NCBI GenBank assembly: GCA_044357715.1
Contig: JBIKPA010000010.1
Location: 1-24,849, forward strand
Reading direction: 5' to 3'
DNA from: IMCC26207 sp044357715
GTDB lineage: Bacteria; Actinomycetota; Acidimicrobiia; Acidimicrobiales; Microtrichaceae
Length of the DNA stretch: 24,849 nt
Shown: piece by piece, positions 15,671 through 23,506 of the stretch
How the letters are laid out: the number at the start of each line of letters is the position of its first letter
How positions within the stretch are numbered: the first letter of the stretch is position 1
Made by a program: the position numbers and the translations under genes
Notes under the pieces: generated by a model
What the model saw: the letters and a program-made list of their open reading frames with translations, nothing else
Told to the model about the DNA's origin: nothing
Databases searched by the model: none

Positions 15671-15701
15671 CACGGTGAACTGAGACCGTAGTGCCACCGT
15701 G
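15671..15701. promoter_or_regulatory. Inverted repeat between CoA-transferase and acyl-CoA ligase genes
   Basis: CACGGTG (15671-15677) and CACCGTG (15695-15701) are perfect 7-bp inverted arms, 24 bases apart start to start. They lie in the 161-base divergent gap. This suits a shared operator bound by a dimer across about two helical turns, for example of a TetR-type lipid regulator. No regulator gene is adjacent, so the role is inference. Confidence 0.35.
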
Positions 15702-15793
15702 GGGTGTAGAACATTACAAGTCCAACGGGCGCGTGAAGAGTTGGTGTGAAACACGAAGAATGCAGTCTGAATGAACAACGAGGTAGCTGGGCA

Positions 15794-17443
15794 ATGAATG
15801 CAGTCAAAGCTGATACTGATGGAATGAACTTGGCTACCGTTTGGGAGGCCGTGGCCGCTACCGTCCCCAGTGCTCCTGCGCTGATTCACACCAGCCTTAC
15901 TCGCAGTTGGTCGGAGTTCGAGGATCGAGCAGCACGCCTTGCTGCGTACCTCGTAGGGGCTGGCGTTGGGCCCGGATCTAACGTGGCTCTGTACCTGTAC
16001 AACGGCCCCGAATACTTGGAGTCCACTTTTGGGGCGTTCAAGTTGCGTGCCGCCACGTTGAACGTGAACTACCGGTACTTACAAAACGAGTTGCAGTACC
16101 TGTTCGATAATTCTTTAGCCGAAGCGGTGGTATTTGCCGCCGAGTTTGCCGGGCGACTTGATGCCGTTCGAGGTTCTCTACCAAGACTCAAAACGTTTTT
16201 GTGCGTCGGAGCGACTGCAGAACATCCGGTGCCAGAGTGGGCGATTGAGTACGAACTTGTGATTGATCAGACTCAACCCATGCCCCCGATTTCTCGCAGC
16301 GGCGATGACCTGTGGTTGTTGTATACCGGTGGCACAACGGGAAACCCCAAGGGTGTGATGTGGCCGCATCGCAGTTTGATCGGAACCGCGAAGACCACTT
16401 TTGCTGTGGTTGACTGCCCCATCCCAGAGTCTCCCGAGCAGGTTGCTGTTGGTGTGCAACGGTTCCATGAGCGCTCAAAAGCAGTGCGCTTTTTACCCGC
16501 TGCACCCCTTATGCATGGCACATCGGCGATCGCGTCAATTGCGGTGCTCTGCGTTGGTGGGTGCGTAGTCACTTTGGATTCGCACTCATTTAGCGGGGAC
16601 GAGCTTTGCGAAGCGGTGCAGAACAATGCTGTTACTCAGTTGACCATTGTGGGAGATGCTTTCGCTAAGCCAATTTTGGCCGCCCTCGAAACAGCGGACG
16701 CTGCAGGAAACCCTTATGACATTTCCTCGCTCAAGGTGATCCTGTCTTCGGGTGTGATGTGGTCACAGCAAACCAAAGACCAGATTCTTGAGTGGTGCGG
16801 GGCCACCTTGGCAGACACCCTTGGCTCATCTGAGGGCGTGGGCTTTGCAAACTCGGTAGCCAAACGAAACCAGCCAGCGCAGACGGCGCGCTTCACTCTC
16901 GGCGAGCATGCTCGAGTGATCGACGAGGATGGAAACGACGTGGTGCCAGGCTCTGGTCAAAGAGGCCTTCTAGCCGTGGGTGGACCGATCCCGATCGGCT
17001 ACTTCCGTGACCCAGTCAAGACAGCTGCCACGTTTAAGAATCTGAATGGAAAGATCTGGTCAGTACCAGGTGACTTTGCAACTGTAGAGACGGACGGCAC
17101 CATTCAACTCCTTGGTCGCGGCTCTGCGTGCATCAACACCGCAGGAGAAAAGGTCTACCCCGAAGAGGTCGAAGAGGTTCTCAAGCTGCATCCCGCTGTG
17201 CTTGATGTCAACGTTGTGGGGCTAGCCGACGACAAGTGGGGGCAGTCTGTCAATGCAGTGCTCTCATTGCGTGAAGGCTTGCCTGCCGAGGACATCCCAA
17301 GCAGCGAAGATCTGATTGCATTCACGAAGTCGCAACTCGCCGGTTACAAGTGCCCAAAACGTCTGCTCATTTTGGATCAAGTGCAGCGCGGGCCAAATGG
17401 AAAGCCCGATTACAAGTGGGCTGTTTCACAACTTCTTCACTGA
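15794..17443 (+). CDS. Acyl-CoA synthetase (AMP-forming), FadD19-like
   Basis: This is a 549-aa member of the ANL superfamily that activates a carboxylic acid with ATP to acyl-AMP and then acyl-CoA. Motifs are the P-loop YTGGTTGNPKGVMW (177-190), GSSEGVGF, GYFRDPVKTAATF, PGDFATVETDG, LGRGSACINTAGEKVYPEEVEE and the C-terminal GKPDYKW with catalytic Lys537. The sequence runs close to what I recall of mycobacterial FadD19 and relatives, which activate sterol side-chain or fatty acids; the exact substrate is inference. ATG 15794 has AGGT about ten bases upstream. GTG 15746 and ATG 15824 are in-frame alternatives, the latter nearest the conserved start. It is divergent from the CoA-transferase gene and 53 bases upstream of the binding lipoprotein gene. 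Confidence 0.9.
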   Translation: MNAVKADTDGMNLATVWEAVAATVPSAPALIHTSLTRSWSEFEDRAARLAAYLVGAGVGPGSNVALYLYNGPEYLESTFGAFKLRAATLNVNYRYLQNELQYLFDNSLAEAVVFAAEFAGRLDAVRGSLPRLKTFLCVGATAEHPVPEWAIEYELVIDQTQPMPPISRSGDDLWLLYTGGTTGNPKGVMWPHRSLIGTAKTTFAVVDCPIPESPEQVAVGVQRFHERSKAVRFLPAAPLMHGTSAIASIAVLCVGGCVVTLDSHSFSGDELCEAVQNNAVTQLTIVGDAFAKPILAALETADAAGNPYDISSLKVILSSGVMWSQQTKDQILEWCGATLADTLGSSEGVGFANSVAKRNQPAQTARFTLGEHARVIDEDGNDVVPGSGQRGLLAVGGPIPIGYFRDPVKTAATFKNLNGKIWSVPGDFATVETDGTIQLLGRGSACINTAGEKVYPEEVEEVLKLHPAVLDVNVVGLADDKWGQSVNAVLSLREGLPAEDIPSSEDLIAFTKSQLAGYKCPKRLLILDQVQRGPNGKPDYKWAVSQLLH

Positions 17444-17496
17444 AGTGTGGCTAAAGTCACATTCATGTTCCCTTTTTCGGGAGCACCGAGCCGGGG

Positions 17497-18936
17497 GTGA
17501 GTGTGAAGCGTGCTCTATTGGTATTCATAGTTGCAGGAGCACTAGTTGCGGGAGCCTGCGGTGCCAAGGGTGAGAACTCAGGGACGGATTCCGAAGGCGA
17601 GGCTTCAACAACCACGGTTGCAAGCGGCGGGAGTTCCGCAAGCAACGCAAGCTTTGGAGACCTGCCGGGCGATATCTGTGGCCCTGGCGAGTTCAGTGTG
17701 AACCCGGCTGAGGCCGGTCTTGGCACCGACAAGCTCTATATCGGCGTAGCAAACGACCGCTCGGCAGAGATTCGGCCAGGCCTGAATAAGGTTCTCTACG
17801 ATTCCTCCGTTGCTTTTGCTGGTTGGTGTAATGAACTCGGCGGCATTGGCGGCTTACCGATTGAGATTGTGGACCTAGATGCCGGAGTGTTCAACGTAGA
17901 GGCCGCCATGACTCAAGCTTGCGCAGAAGTGTTTGCAATGGTGGGCGGTGGCCTTGTGCAAGACGCGTTGGAATTTTCAAACAAAGCTGGAAGTGATTTT
18001 CACCAGTGCGGCATGATCGATATTCCCGGTTTTGCAGTCTCTGTCGAGAAGGCAGATTCAAACGGCCAAGTGCAACCGGTGCCGAATCCGGGCGGCACCG
18101 CAGCAAACACTTGGTACCAAGACTTCACCAAGCTGTACCCAGAGGAAGCTGCGAAGTGGGCGGTTGCTTGGGGGGAACTGCCCTCTCTCGAAGTCGTCAA
18201 AATAAAGTACGCCGAAGCAGCAGCCTCGGTGGAGGGGATGAACAACCTTGGTGAGGTCGTGTACCCGCCAGCGGGCGTGACGGACTGGACTCCCTATGCG
18301 CAGCGAATGATTGGGACTGGCGCAGAGGCGTTGAGCTTTGTCGGCGAGGTAGATAATCTGAACAGCTTTTTGCTGAAGGCTCGGGAGCAAGGGTGGAACG
18401 GGATCCCGTTGCTTGAGACCAATATGTACGATCAAAAGCTCCTTGATGGTGCCGGAGCAGCAGCCGAAGGCGCAGTGGTGCGCATGGGTCTACATACGCT
18501 GGAAGAGGCCGACAAGTGGCCAGCGATTCAGAAGTACATAGATATCAACAAGAAGTATCAGCCAGGCGGCGAACTTGGTGCCCTTGGCATCCAGAGCATG
18601 TCTGCCTGGCTTCTCTTTGCAACGGCGGCAAATGAGTGCGGCGCAAAGAATAAGGGCGTGCTTGATCGCACCTGCATACTCGAACAAGCCGCAGCAGTAG
18701 AGGAGTGGACCGGCGGCGGTCTGCACTCACCGCAGAACCCCGGAGCTAGTACCGAGGCCGTTTCAAGTCCTTGCAACATGTTGCTCGTGGTGAAGGATGG
18801 AAAGTTCACCAGGCTCTACCCCAAGCTTGGCGGCGAGGGAGATGACGTCGATGGGTTCCATTGCCCTCAAGACGGTGTGATCAAAGTGACCGGAGATGTT
18901 GGCGAGGGCAAGGTAGACCCCGACCGACCGATCTAG
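17497..18936 (+). CDS. Liv-type ABC transporter substrate-binding lipoprotein
   Basis: This is a 479-aa exported lipoprotein. It has basic K4, R5, a hydrophobic core and a likely lipidated Cys21 (VAGAC), then a Gly/Ser/Thr-rich linker (22-50). The body resembles type I periplasmic binding proteins of the branched-chain amino-acid (HAAT) family: KLYIGVANDRSAE, a Rossmann-like LPIEIVDLDAG, NTWYQDFTKLYPEEAAKWAVAW, TDWTPYAQRMIGTGAEALSFVG and the hinge region GWNGIPLLETNMYD. Ligands in this family include amino acids, amides and aromatic acids. No permease or ATPase gene is nearby, so it is an orphan. Its place after the acyl-CoA ligase suggests a carboxylic-acid ligand, which is inference. GTG 17497 is uncertain; GTG 17503 is also possible. 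Confidence 0.85.
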   Translation: MSVKRALLVFIVAGALVAGACGAKGENSGTDSEGEASTTTVASGGSSASNASFGDLPGDICGPGEFSVNPAEAGLGTDKLYIGVANDRSAEIRPGLNKVLYDSSVAFAGWCNELGGIGGLPIEIVDLDAGVFNVEAAMTQACAEVFAMVGGGLVQDALEFSNKAGSDFHQCGMIDIPGFAVSVEKADSNGQVQPVPNPGGTAANTWYQDFTKLYPEEAAKWAVAWGELPSLEVVKIKYAEAAASVEGMNNLGEVVYPPAGVTDWTPYAQRMIGTGAEALSFVGEVDNLNSFLLKAREQGWNGIPLLETNMYDQKLLDGAGAAAEGAVVRMGLHTLEEADKWPAIQKYIDINKKYQPGGELGALGIQSMSAWLLFATAANECGAKNKGVLDRTCILEQAAAVEEWTGGGLHSPQNPGASTEAVSSPCNMLLVVKDGKFTRLYPKLGGEGDDVDGFHCPQDGVIKVTGDVGEGKVDPDRPI

Positions 18937-21359
18937 ACGCGAGCTCTGTCTGTGCTGCCGATCCAGCCGCGGACTGCGCTTTCAAGTTCAGCAATTCTTG
19001 TCGGTAGAAGTTCCATGCTTACAGGGCCAGACAGGTGAACGCCTTGAGCCGTATCGCAGCCAAACTCAGCCAACCTTGCAAGCGTCGCAGCGTCGCCTAC
19101 ACCGTCGGCACAAACGCTGAGACCTAGCTCGTGAGAGAGGTCAATGGTCGAGCGGACGATGGCGGCGTCTGCAGGAACGCTAGAGATGGTGCTCACGTAG
19201 CTTCGGTCTATCTTGAGGCCGACCACGGGAAGATGCTGCATGGTTGCCAGAGATGTATACCCGGTGCCGAAATCGTCCACCACGAACCTCAGGCCAAGCT
19301 CAGAGAGTTGGAGGAGTACCTCTTGTGACCGAGTTGGGTTATCCATCAGTTCGGTCTCGCTGACCTCAACCTCAACAAGGTTGGGCAGGAGTTCTCCTGA
19401 GCGAATGAGCATTTGCACAAAACTGAACAAGTCAGGGTCGAACAGGTTTCTGAACGACAAGTTTGTCGTAACGATCAACGGGCTTACATGCCCAGAAATA
19501 TCAGGACCGGTCCGTCCTAACAAAGTGGTAGCCGTTTTTGCTGCCTCTGCGAGTATCCACCGTGTCAACGGTTGGATCAGCCCGGACTGCTCGGCCATCT
19601 CTAAGAAGTCGGCAGGCATTTTGGCAGAGCTCTCGGGGCGCTCCCAGTGCAGGACGGCTTCAAGCTTGGTGACTCGACCCGTGTTCAGGTCAATCTGTGG
19701 CAGGTATCGAAGCTCTAAGGCGTTGTTTGCAAGGCCTTGGCGGAGTTCGCTGAGCAGAGCCAGCCGTCGGATGGAACCAGGCTCTGCAGTTCTGCGGAAC
19801 ACGCAATACTCTGCAGAGCTCTGTGGCCCCAAGGAGCGCTTCTTGTGTTCTTGTAAGGCCAAGCTGGCATTGCGCAACATCATTCGCCAGTCATCTGCAT
19901 CGCCAGGAGCAAGAGCAACACCCAAGCTTGCCTCACAGTGAACGATGTGACCCGAAATATCAAAGGGTCGAGCTAATGCTGTGCTTGCAGCCGAAGCGCG
20001 TTCGAGCGCTTCTGCTTCGTTGGCACACGGCAGTGTGAGCACCGCGAACTGCCCACCGCCAAGGCGAGACACGATTGCTGCGCCCCGCACTTCTTGCACC
20101 AGCCGTCGACCAAGGTCCACTAAGAGCTGATCTCCAAAATTGAGTCCGAAGGACTCGTTCACCTCTCGCAGTTTGTCAACATCGATCAGAATCAAAGCAA
20201 CCGGTGCAGAAGTAACTGCGGAATCGCTTGCGACTGCAAGGCGCTCCTCGAGCAAGCTTCGATTGGGTAGGCCTGTGAGAGCATCGTGTGAGGCTTGTCG
20301 GCGAAGTCGGTCCTCAACAGCAACGGTGCCAGTGACATCTTCAATAGTCATGCCGATGCTGCCGTCGCTTAACCGGTCTACTCGCAGGTCCAAGAAGGTT
20401 CCGGGAACTTCAGAGAACGAAAGCCGCTCAGCAGTCATCGAGGCACCTGTGTGGTACACGTTGAACAATGCTGAGCGAATCAGTTGGGCCGAGGGTTCTG
20501 CGAAGACCATGTCGATGGTTGTTCCGTCTACACATGCAGGCTCAATGTCGAGCATGCGTTGGGCTGCCGGGTTGGCTGCTCGAATGGTGAGCGAGGTTGG
20601 GTCTGCGGGGTCGGTGAACTCAAGAACTAGACATCCGGCAGGGTCATTCTTTACAAGCTCGGCAAATCTGCTGAGAGCGGTGCGCTCTGACTCGCCGTTG
20701 GTGACATCAACGAGCGAGCCTTGCAGGCAAGAAACCGATGTAGTCGCAAGCGAACTACCGGGACTTCCCGTCGGGCCTAGATCGCTCTGTGATGGTGCGA
20801 TCCTTACTAGCGCTCGACTCCACGAACCGTGTGCCGAACGGAACCGAATCAGGGCCTCGGTGCTATTCATGGTGGCAGGTCGTGAGGTTGCATCAATCGG
20901 GGTTGTGCCGTGGGCCTGGCGTTCGGTGGTTTTTGCTTGCGCGCTTGCCCCGACCGTTAGGTCGATAACTTGGCCTTCCGGAGCGGGAGTCACTGGATTC
21001 GCCGGTTCTGTTTCGAGAGGAACGAGAGCAGTAAAGGCAGCTAGGTCATCAGGGTGAACCATGCCTCGAAGCATGCCTGGGTTTACAAAGACTTCAGGAT
21101 CCCATCCAAAGACGTGGCGCATCGAGCGAGACAAGTGAAAACCATCGCACCCCTTCTCGATCTGTTGAAAGAGAACTACCCCAGATGCGGCAAGTGCAGC
21201 GTCGTAGGAGTCTCTGGTGCGCTCAAGGGCCTCAGAGTGTTGTTCTGCGCGAGCAGTTGCTGCGGCCGCAGCAGCCTCGATGGCTACCGAGCGCGCCGCT
21301 AGTTCCTGCGCGGCGAACCGCTCAAGTTCTTCGGCACGGCGGCGTGACCTTTTTCTCAC
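18933..21359 (-). CDS. PAS-GGDEF-EAL protein with degenerate GGDEF and EAL motifs
   Basis: This is an 808-aa cytoplasmic c-di-GMP-type signalling protein with no transmembrane segment. An Ala/Glu/Arg-rich coiled coil (1-50) and two PAS-like regions (about 50-115 and 225-345) precede a GGDEF domain (357-505) and an EAL domain (530-790). The cyclase signature is GGGQF (434-438) instead of GG(D/E)EF, so synthesis of c-di-GMP is unlikely. The EAL domain keeps Glu567 (EAVLHW), Asn633, Glu665, Asp695-Asp696 in DDFGTGY, and Lys716, but the usual AEGVE is ADGVG (751-755) and QGY is QGV. Phosphodiesterase activity is therefore doubtful. It may act as a sensor or scaffold. GTG 21359 has AGGA eight bases upstream. 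It shares CTAG with the binding-protein gene at its end. Confidence 0.9.
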   Translation of the reverse strand: MRKRSRRRAEELERFAAQELAARSVAIEAAAAAATARAEQHSEALERTRDSYDAALAASGVVLFQQIEKGCDGFHLSRSMRHVFGWDPEVFVNPGMLRGMVHPDDLAAFTALVPLETEPANPVTPAPEGQVIDLTVGASAQAKTTERQAHGTTPIDATSRPATMNSTEALIRFRSAHGSWSRALVRIAPSQSDLGPTGSPGSSLATTSVSCLQGSLVDVTNGESERTALSRFAELVKNDPAGCLVLEFTDPADPTSLTIRAANPAAQRMLDIEPACVDGTTIDMVFAEPSAQLIRSALFNVYHTGASMTAERLSFSEVPGTFLDLRVDRLSDGSIGMTIEDVTGTVAVEDRLRRQASHDALTGLPNRSLLEERLAVASDSAVTSAPVALILIDVDKLREVNESFGLNFGDQLLVDLGRRLVQEVRGAAIVSRLGGGQFAVLTLPCANEAEALERASAASTALARPFDISGHIVHCEASLGVALAPGDADDWRMMLRNASLALQEHKKRSLGPQSSAEYCVFRRTAEPGSIRRLALLSELRQGLANNALELRYLPQIDLNTGRVTKLEAVLHWERPESSAKMPADFLEMAEQSGLIQPLTRWILAEAAKTATTLLGRTGPDISGHVSPLIVTTNLSFRNLFDPDLFSFVQMLIRSGELLPNLVEVEVSETELMDNPTRSQEVLLQLSELGLRFVVDDFGTGYTSLATMQHLPVVGLKIDRSYVSTISSVPADAAIVRSTIDLSHELGLSVCADGVGDAATLARLAEFGCDTAQGVHLSGPVSMELLPTRIAELESAVRGWIGSTDRARV

Positions 21360-21368
21360 AAGGCAAAT

Positions 21369-21385
21369 CCTTAGATGTTCTTAGG
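21369..21385 (-). promoter_or_regulatory. Hairpin overlapping the ribosome-binding site of the GGDEF-EAL gene
   Basis: CCTTAGA (21369-21375) and TCTTAGG (21379-21385) pair at six of seven positions around TGT. On the minus strand the 3' arm contains most of the AGGA (complement of 21368-21371) that precedes the GTG start, so the fold could hide the ribosome-binding site. It could equally be an operator. It is short and has a central mismatch. Confidence 0.3.
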
Positions 21386-21416
21386 TTCTGGACACCCCTG
21401 TGGCCAGAAATCTCAC

Positions 21417-21461
21417 TGAGAGTGGTGATGTTAGGGGTCCGGGTTCTGTGAGAGTGGGATG
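21417..21461 (+). repeat. Direct repeat upstream of mscS
   Basis: TGAGAGTGGTGATG (21417-21430) and TGAGAGTGGGATG (21449-21461) recur 32 bases apart in the 206-base divergent gap between the GGDEF-EAL and mscS genes. They differ by one inserted base. The spacing is close to three helical turns. It may be a pair of regulator sites. I see nothing else convincing in this gap. Confidence 0.35.
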
Positions 21462-21565
21462 CTGCATGAGAAAGTCCCTGCGGCTTCAGCACTGACTACG
21501 CTTCGACGAATGAATACAGCGCAGACTGTGACGACACCCAATCAGTTCACCCCTAGAGCAGCAGC

Positions 21566-22564
21566 GTGAGCGACACCGCTACATACTGCGATGGCCGAGG
21601 CTGGGCCTGTGAGCCCCTGCTTGAGGCAACCGGAAACGAGCGAGTTGCGGCGATTGGTGGTTGGCTCTCTGAGAAGCCACTGACCATTGCTCTGATCATC
21701 CTGGTGGCTTGGATCGCCAACCGGATTCTTCGCCGAGCCATCAAGCGTGGCGGTGATCGCATGATGGCGAAGGCCGACAAAATCGGCGAGGCCATACCGA
21801 ACCGGTTTCGACATGAAGAGTCAGCTGGTCGTGCGATTGCTCGAGGGGAAGCAATCTCTACTGTTGCTCGAAGTATTGCAACCTCGATAGTGGTGCTGGG
21901 TGCCTCCGCAGCGATCCTGAGCGAGCTTGGCGTCAGTTTGGCGGCGCTTTTGGCAAGTGCCGGGGTCATTGGGGTGGCCCTAGGTTTTGGCGCTCAGAAC
22001 CTAGTGAGAGACATGTTGGCTGGTTGGTTCATCGTGGTCGAAGACCGGTATGGCGTGGGAGACACCATTGATGCGGGGGTACCTGCAGTAGGAGTGGTTG
22101 AGCGGATCACGCTGCGTTCAACTCGGCTACGAGACATCAACGGGGTTGTTTGGCATGTTGACAACGGTGAAGTAGTGAGAGTTGGAAACAAAACCCAGAA
22201 CTGGTCTCGTGCTGTGATTGACGTGGTGGTGACTCCACAAACTGATGTGGATTTGGCCTGTCGCTTACTCGAAGAGGTTGGCCTTGAAATGCGAGAAGAC
22301 CCCCAGTGGGCTCCACATCTCGCAGATGACCTTCCCAATGTGCTCGGCGTCTATTCAATGAATCCAACTGGCGTTACTCTGCGGGTTCATCAAGATACTG
22401 AACCAGCGAGTCAGTTTGTTGTGGAACGGGAATACCGGAAACGAGTTTTAGCCGCATTTGAGGCTGCAGGAATTGTGCAGGCCTCGATTACGCAGGCGCC
22501 GTTGATGAGTCAGCAAGGGCCCGCTGCGGAAGCGGGCGCAGCCCCAGCGGACCCTGCGCCCTAA
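21566..22564 (+). CDS. mscS: Small-conductance mechanosensitive channel (MscS family)
   Basis: This is a 332-aa inner-membrane channel that releases solutes on osmotic downshock. TM1 is at about 38-55 (LTIALIILVAWIANRIL) and TM2 at about 102-117. The pore helix TM3 at about 122-150 contains the conserved run VALGFGAQNLVRDMLAG, followed by the beta domain start FIVVEDRYGVGDTI (155-168). The basic loop between TM1 and TM2 is longer than in E. coli MscS (286 aa), and the C-terminal 30 residues are Ala/Pro rich with no predicted structure. The start is GTG 21566 with only a weak ribosome-binding site. Two inverted repeats lie around its stop codon. Confidence 0.9.
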   Translation: MSDTATYCDGRGWACEPLLEATGNERVAAIGGWLSEKPLTIALIILVAWIANRILRRAIKRGGDRMMAKADKIGEAIPNRFRHEESAGRAIARGEAISTVARSIATSIVVLGASAAILSELGVSLAALLASAGVIGVALGFGAQNLVRDMLAGWFIVVEDRYGVGDTIDAGVPAVGVVERITLRSTRLRDINGVVWHVDNGEVVRVGNKTQNWSRAVIDVVVTPQTDVDLACRLLEEVGLEMREDPQWAPHLADDLPNVLGVYSMNPTGVTLRVHQDTEPASQFVVEREYRKRVLAAFEAAGIVQASITQAPLMSQQGPAAEAGAAPADPAP

Positions 22565-22570
22565 GGGTCC
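22519..22570 (+). terminator. Two GC-rich hairpins at the 3' end of mscS
   Basis: GCCCGCT (22519-22525) pairs with AGCGGGC (22531-22537) over a 5-base loop inside the coding end. GGACCCT (22549-22555) pairs with AGGGTCC (22564-22570) over an 8-base loop that includes most of the stop codon. Both stems are perfect 7-mers. No T-tract follows, so termination is only possible, not shown. Confidence 0.35.
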
Positions 22571-22666
22571 ACCGGCTAGCCCAACTGCGCTGATATGTTG
22601 GATTTGCGGACGGAGTTCCTCGTTTGGTTTGCGCGTTCGGGGTTAGGCCAGCCTCTGCACAAGTGT

Positions 22667-22684
22667 CGTTAGCTTCGGCTAACG
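22667..22684 (+). promoter_or_regulatory. C(UUCG)G hairpin in the leader of the 58-aa peptide gene
   Basis: CGTTAGC (22667-22673), loop TTCG (22674-22677) and GCTAACG (22678-22684) form a perfect 7-bp stem closed by the extra-stable C(UUCG)G tetraloop. It ends seven bases before the strong ribosome-binding site GGAGGAG (22692-22698). With no T-run behind it, an mRNA-stabilising or translation-tuning role is more likely than termination. Confidence 0.55.
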
Positions 22685-22703
22685 GGAATGTGGAGGAGTA
22701 CAA

Positions 22704-22880
22704 ATGAGCAAAATGATGATGCCGATCTTGCTAATTGCTGGCGGTTTCATGGTGCTAGCCATGTGGCGAAGCCCAGCCACGGCGGCCCAAGACTTTGGAA
22801 CCGTGCTTGGCAACGCCGGAACCTTCGCTCAAGAAGTGATCAGCAAAGTAGCCGAGTTCTTGGGCAATCTAGGGAAATGA
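22704..22880 (+). CDS. Small membrane peptide of 58 aa, unknown function
   Basis: I do not recognise this protein. It is preceded by the best ribosome-binding site of the window (GGAGGAG, spacing 5 bases). Residues 4-20 (MMMPILLIAGGFMVLAM) are one hydrophobic segment, either a membrane anchor or an uncleaved signal. The remainder, from RSPATAAQDFGTVLG to the end FLGNLGK, is a likely amphipathic helix, with a possible signal cleavage after ATAA. Its TGA overlaps the ATG of the PH-domain gene in ATGA (22877-22880), so translation is coupled. The two products may work together at the membrane. The reading frame, ribosome-binding site and overlap make it very likely a real gene. Confidence 0.75.
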   Translation: MSKMMMPILLIAGGFMVLAMWRSPATAAQDFGTVLGNAGTFAQEVISKVAEFLGNLGK

Positions 22881-23506
22881 CCGATACGGGTCACCGGCCC
22901 GGTTCAAGGCCGCCACGAACTGCTGCGCGGGCGGGTGCCAGAGTGCAGCGCCCCGGCGCTGGGCAGTCAACTCAGCGTGCCTCGCGAGGGTGGCATCCAG
23001 ACAGGATTGTGGATGCTTACCTTGTTCCCGGCGAACGCGTCGTGCTTGAAGAGACAAGATCCGTTCGTGGATTCTTGATGAATCAGGTTCTGTGGTTCGC
23101 CGTTGGGTTGGTTGCCTTGCTACTCGTTGCCATGGCCGGCCAAGCAGCCCTCACACTTCTAGCGCTACTAGTTGCAATGGGCTTCACTGCCTTTGTGGCA
23201 GCTCGTGCGCTGCAAGCGTGGTTTACAAGATACGTAGTGACCGACCTGCGCGTGCTCCGCGTGAGCGGAGTGTTGAACCGTCGAGCCGAGTTCATCCCGT
23301 GGAAAAAAATCACCGACATCACGCGCAGCGAGTCCCTGTTGCAGTGGTGGGCCAGAACAGCCACTATCTGCATTGAGTCGGCCAATGATGGGTCCGGGTT
23401 TCGTTCCATTGAAGACGTAGATGACCCCGCGCATTTCTACCGAGTGTTGGTCGAGATGGTGGATCGAAAACAAGGTCGACTCAAAGACATCACTATCTCT
23501 GACTAG
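22877..23506 (+). CDS. PH-domain (bPH2/DUF304) membrane protein
   Basis: This is a 209-aa membrane protein. Residues 1-42 are disordered and rich in Arg, Pro and Gly. PDRIVDAYLVPGERVVLEE (41-59) leads into two membrane helices (about 70-87 and 91-110). The bacterial PH-like domain follows (about 115-195), with the typical YVVTDLRVLRVSGVL and FIPWKKITDITRSESLLQWW. The family is common in actinobacteria, and related YdbS/YdbT proteins of Bacillus are linked to envelope stress; the biochemical role is unknown. The start at 22877 is chosen because it gives a 4-base ATGA overlap with the preceding small gene; a longer in-frame start at 22688 would overlap all of that gene. Its stop codon lies inside the first unit of a 16-bp repeat. 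Confidence 0.85.
   Translation: MTDTGHRPGSRPPRTAARAGARVQRPGAGQSTQRASRGWHPDRIVDAYLVPGERVVLEETRSVRGFLMNQVLWFAVGLVALLLVAMAGQAALTLLALLVAMGFTAFVAARALQAWFTRYVVTDLRVLRVSGVLNRRAEFIPWKKITDITRSESLLQWWARTATICIESANDGSGFRSIEDVDDPAHFYRVLVEMVDRKQGRLKDITISD

Noticed and set aside
20140..21057. Plus-strand reading frame of 305 codons opposite the GGDEF-EAL gene.
   Set aside because: It is Ser/Arg rich and has no domain, while the minus strand encodes clear PAS, GGDEF and EAL blocks.
21510..21569. A 19-codon reading frame starting at ATG 21510 whose TGA overlaps the GTG of mscS.
   Set aside because: It has no ribosome-binding site and no recognisable peptide; the overlap alone is not enough to call a leader peptide.
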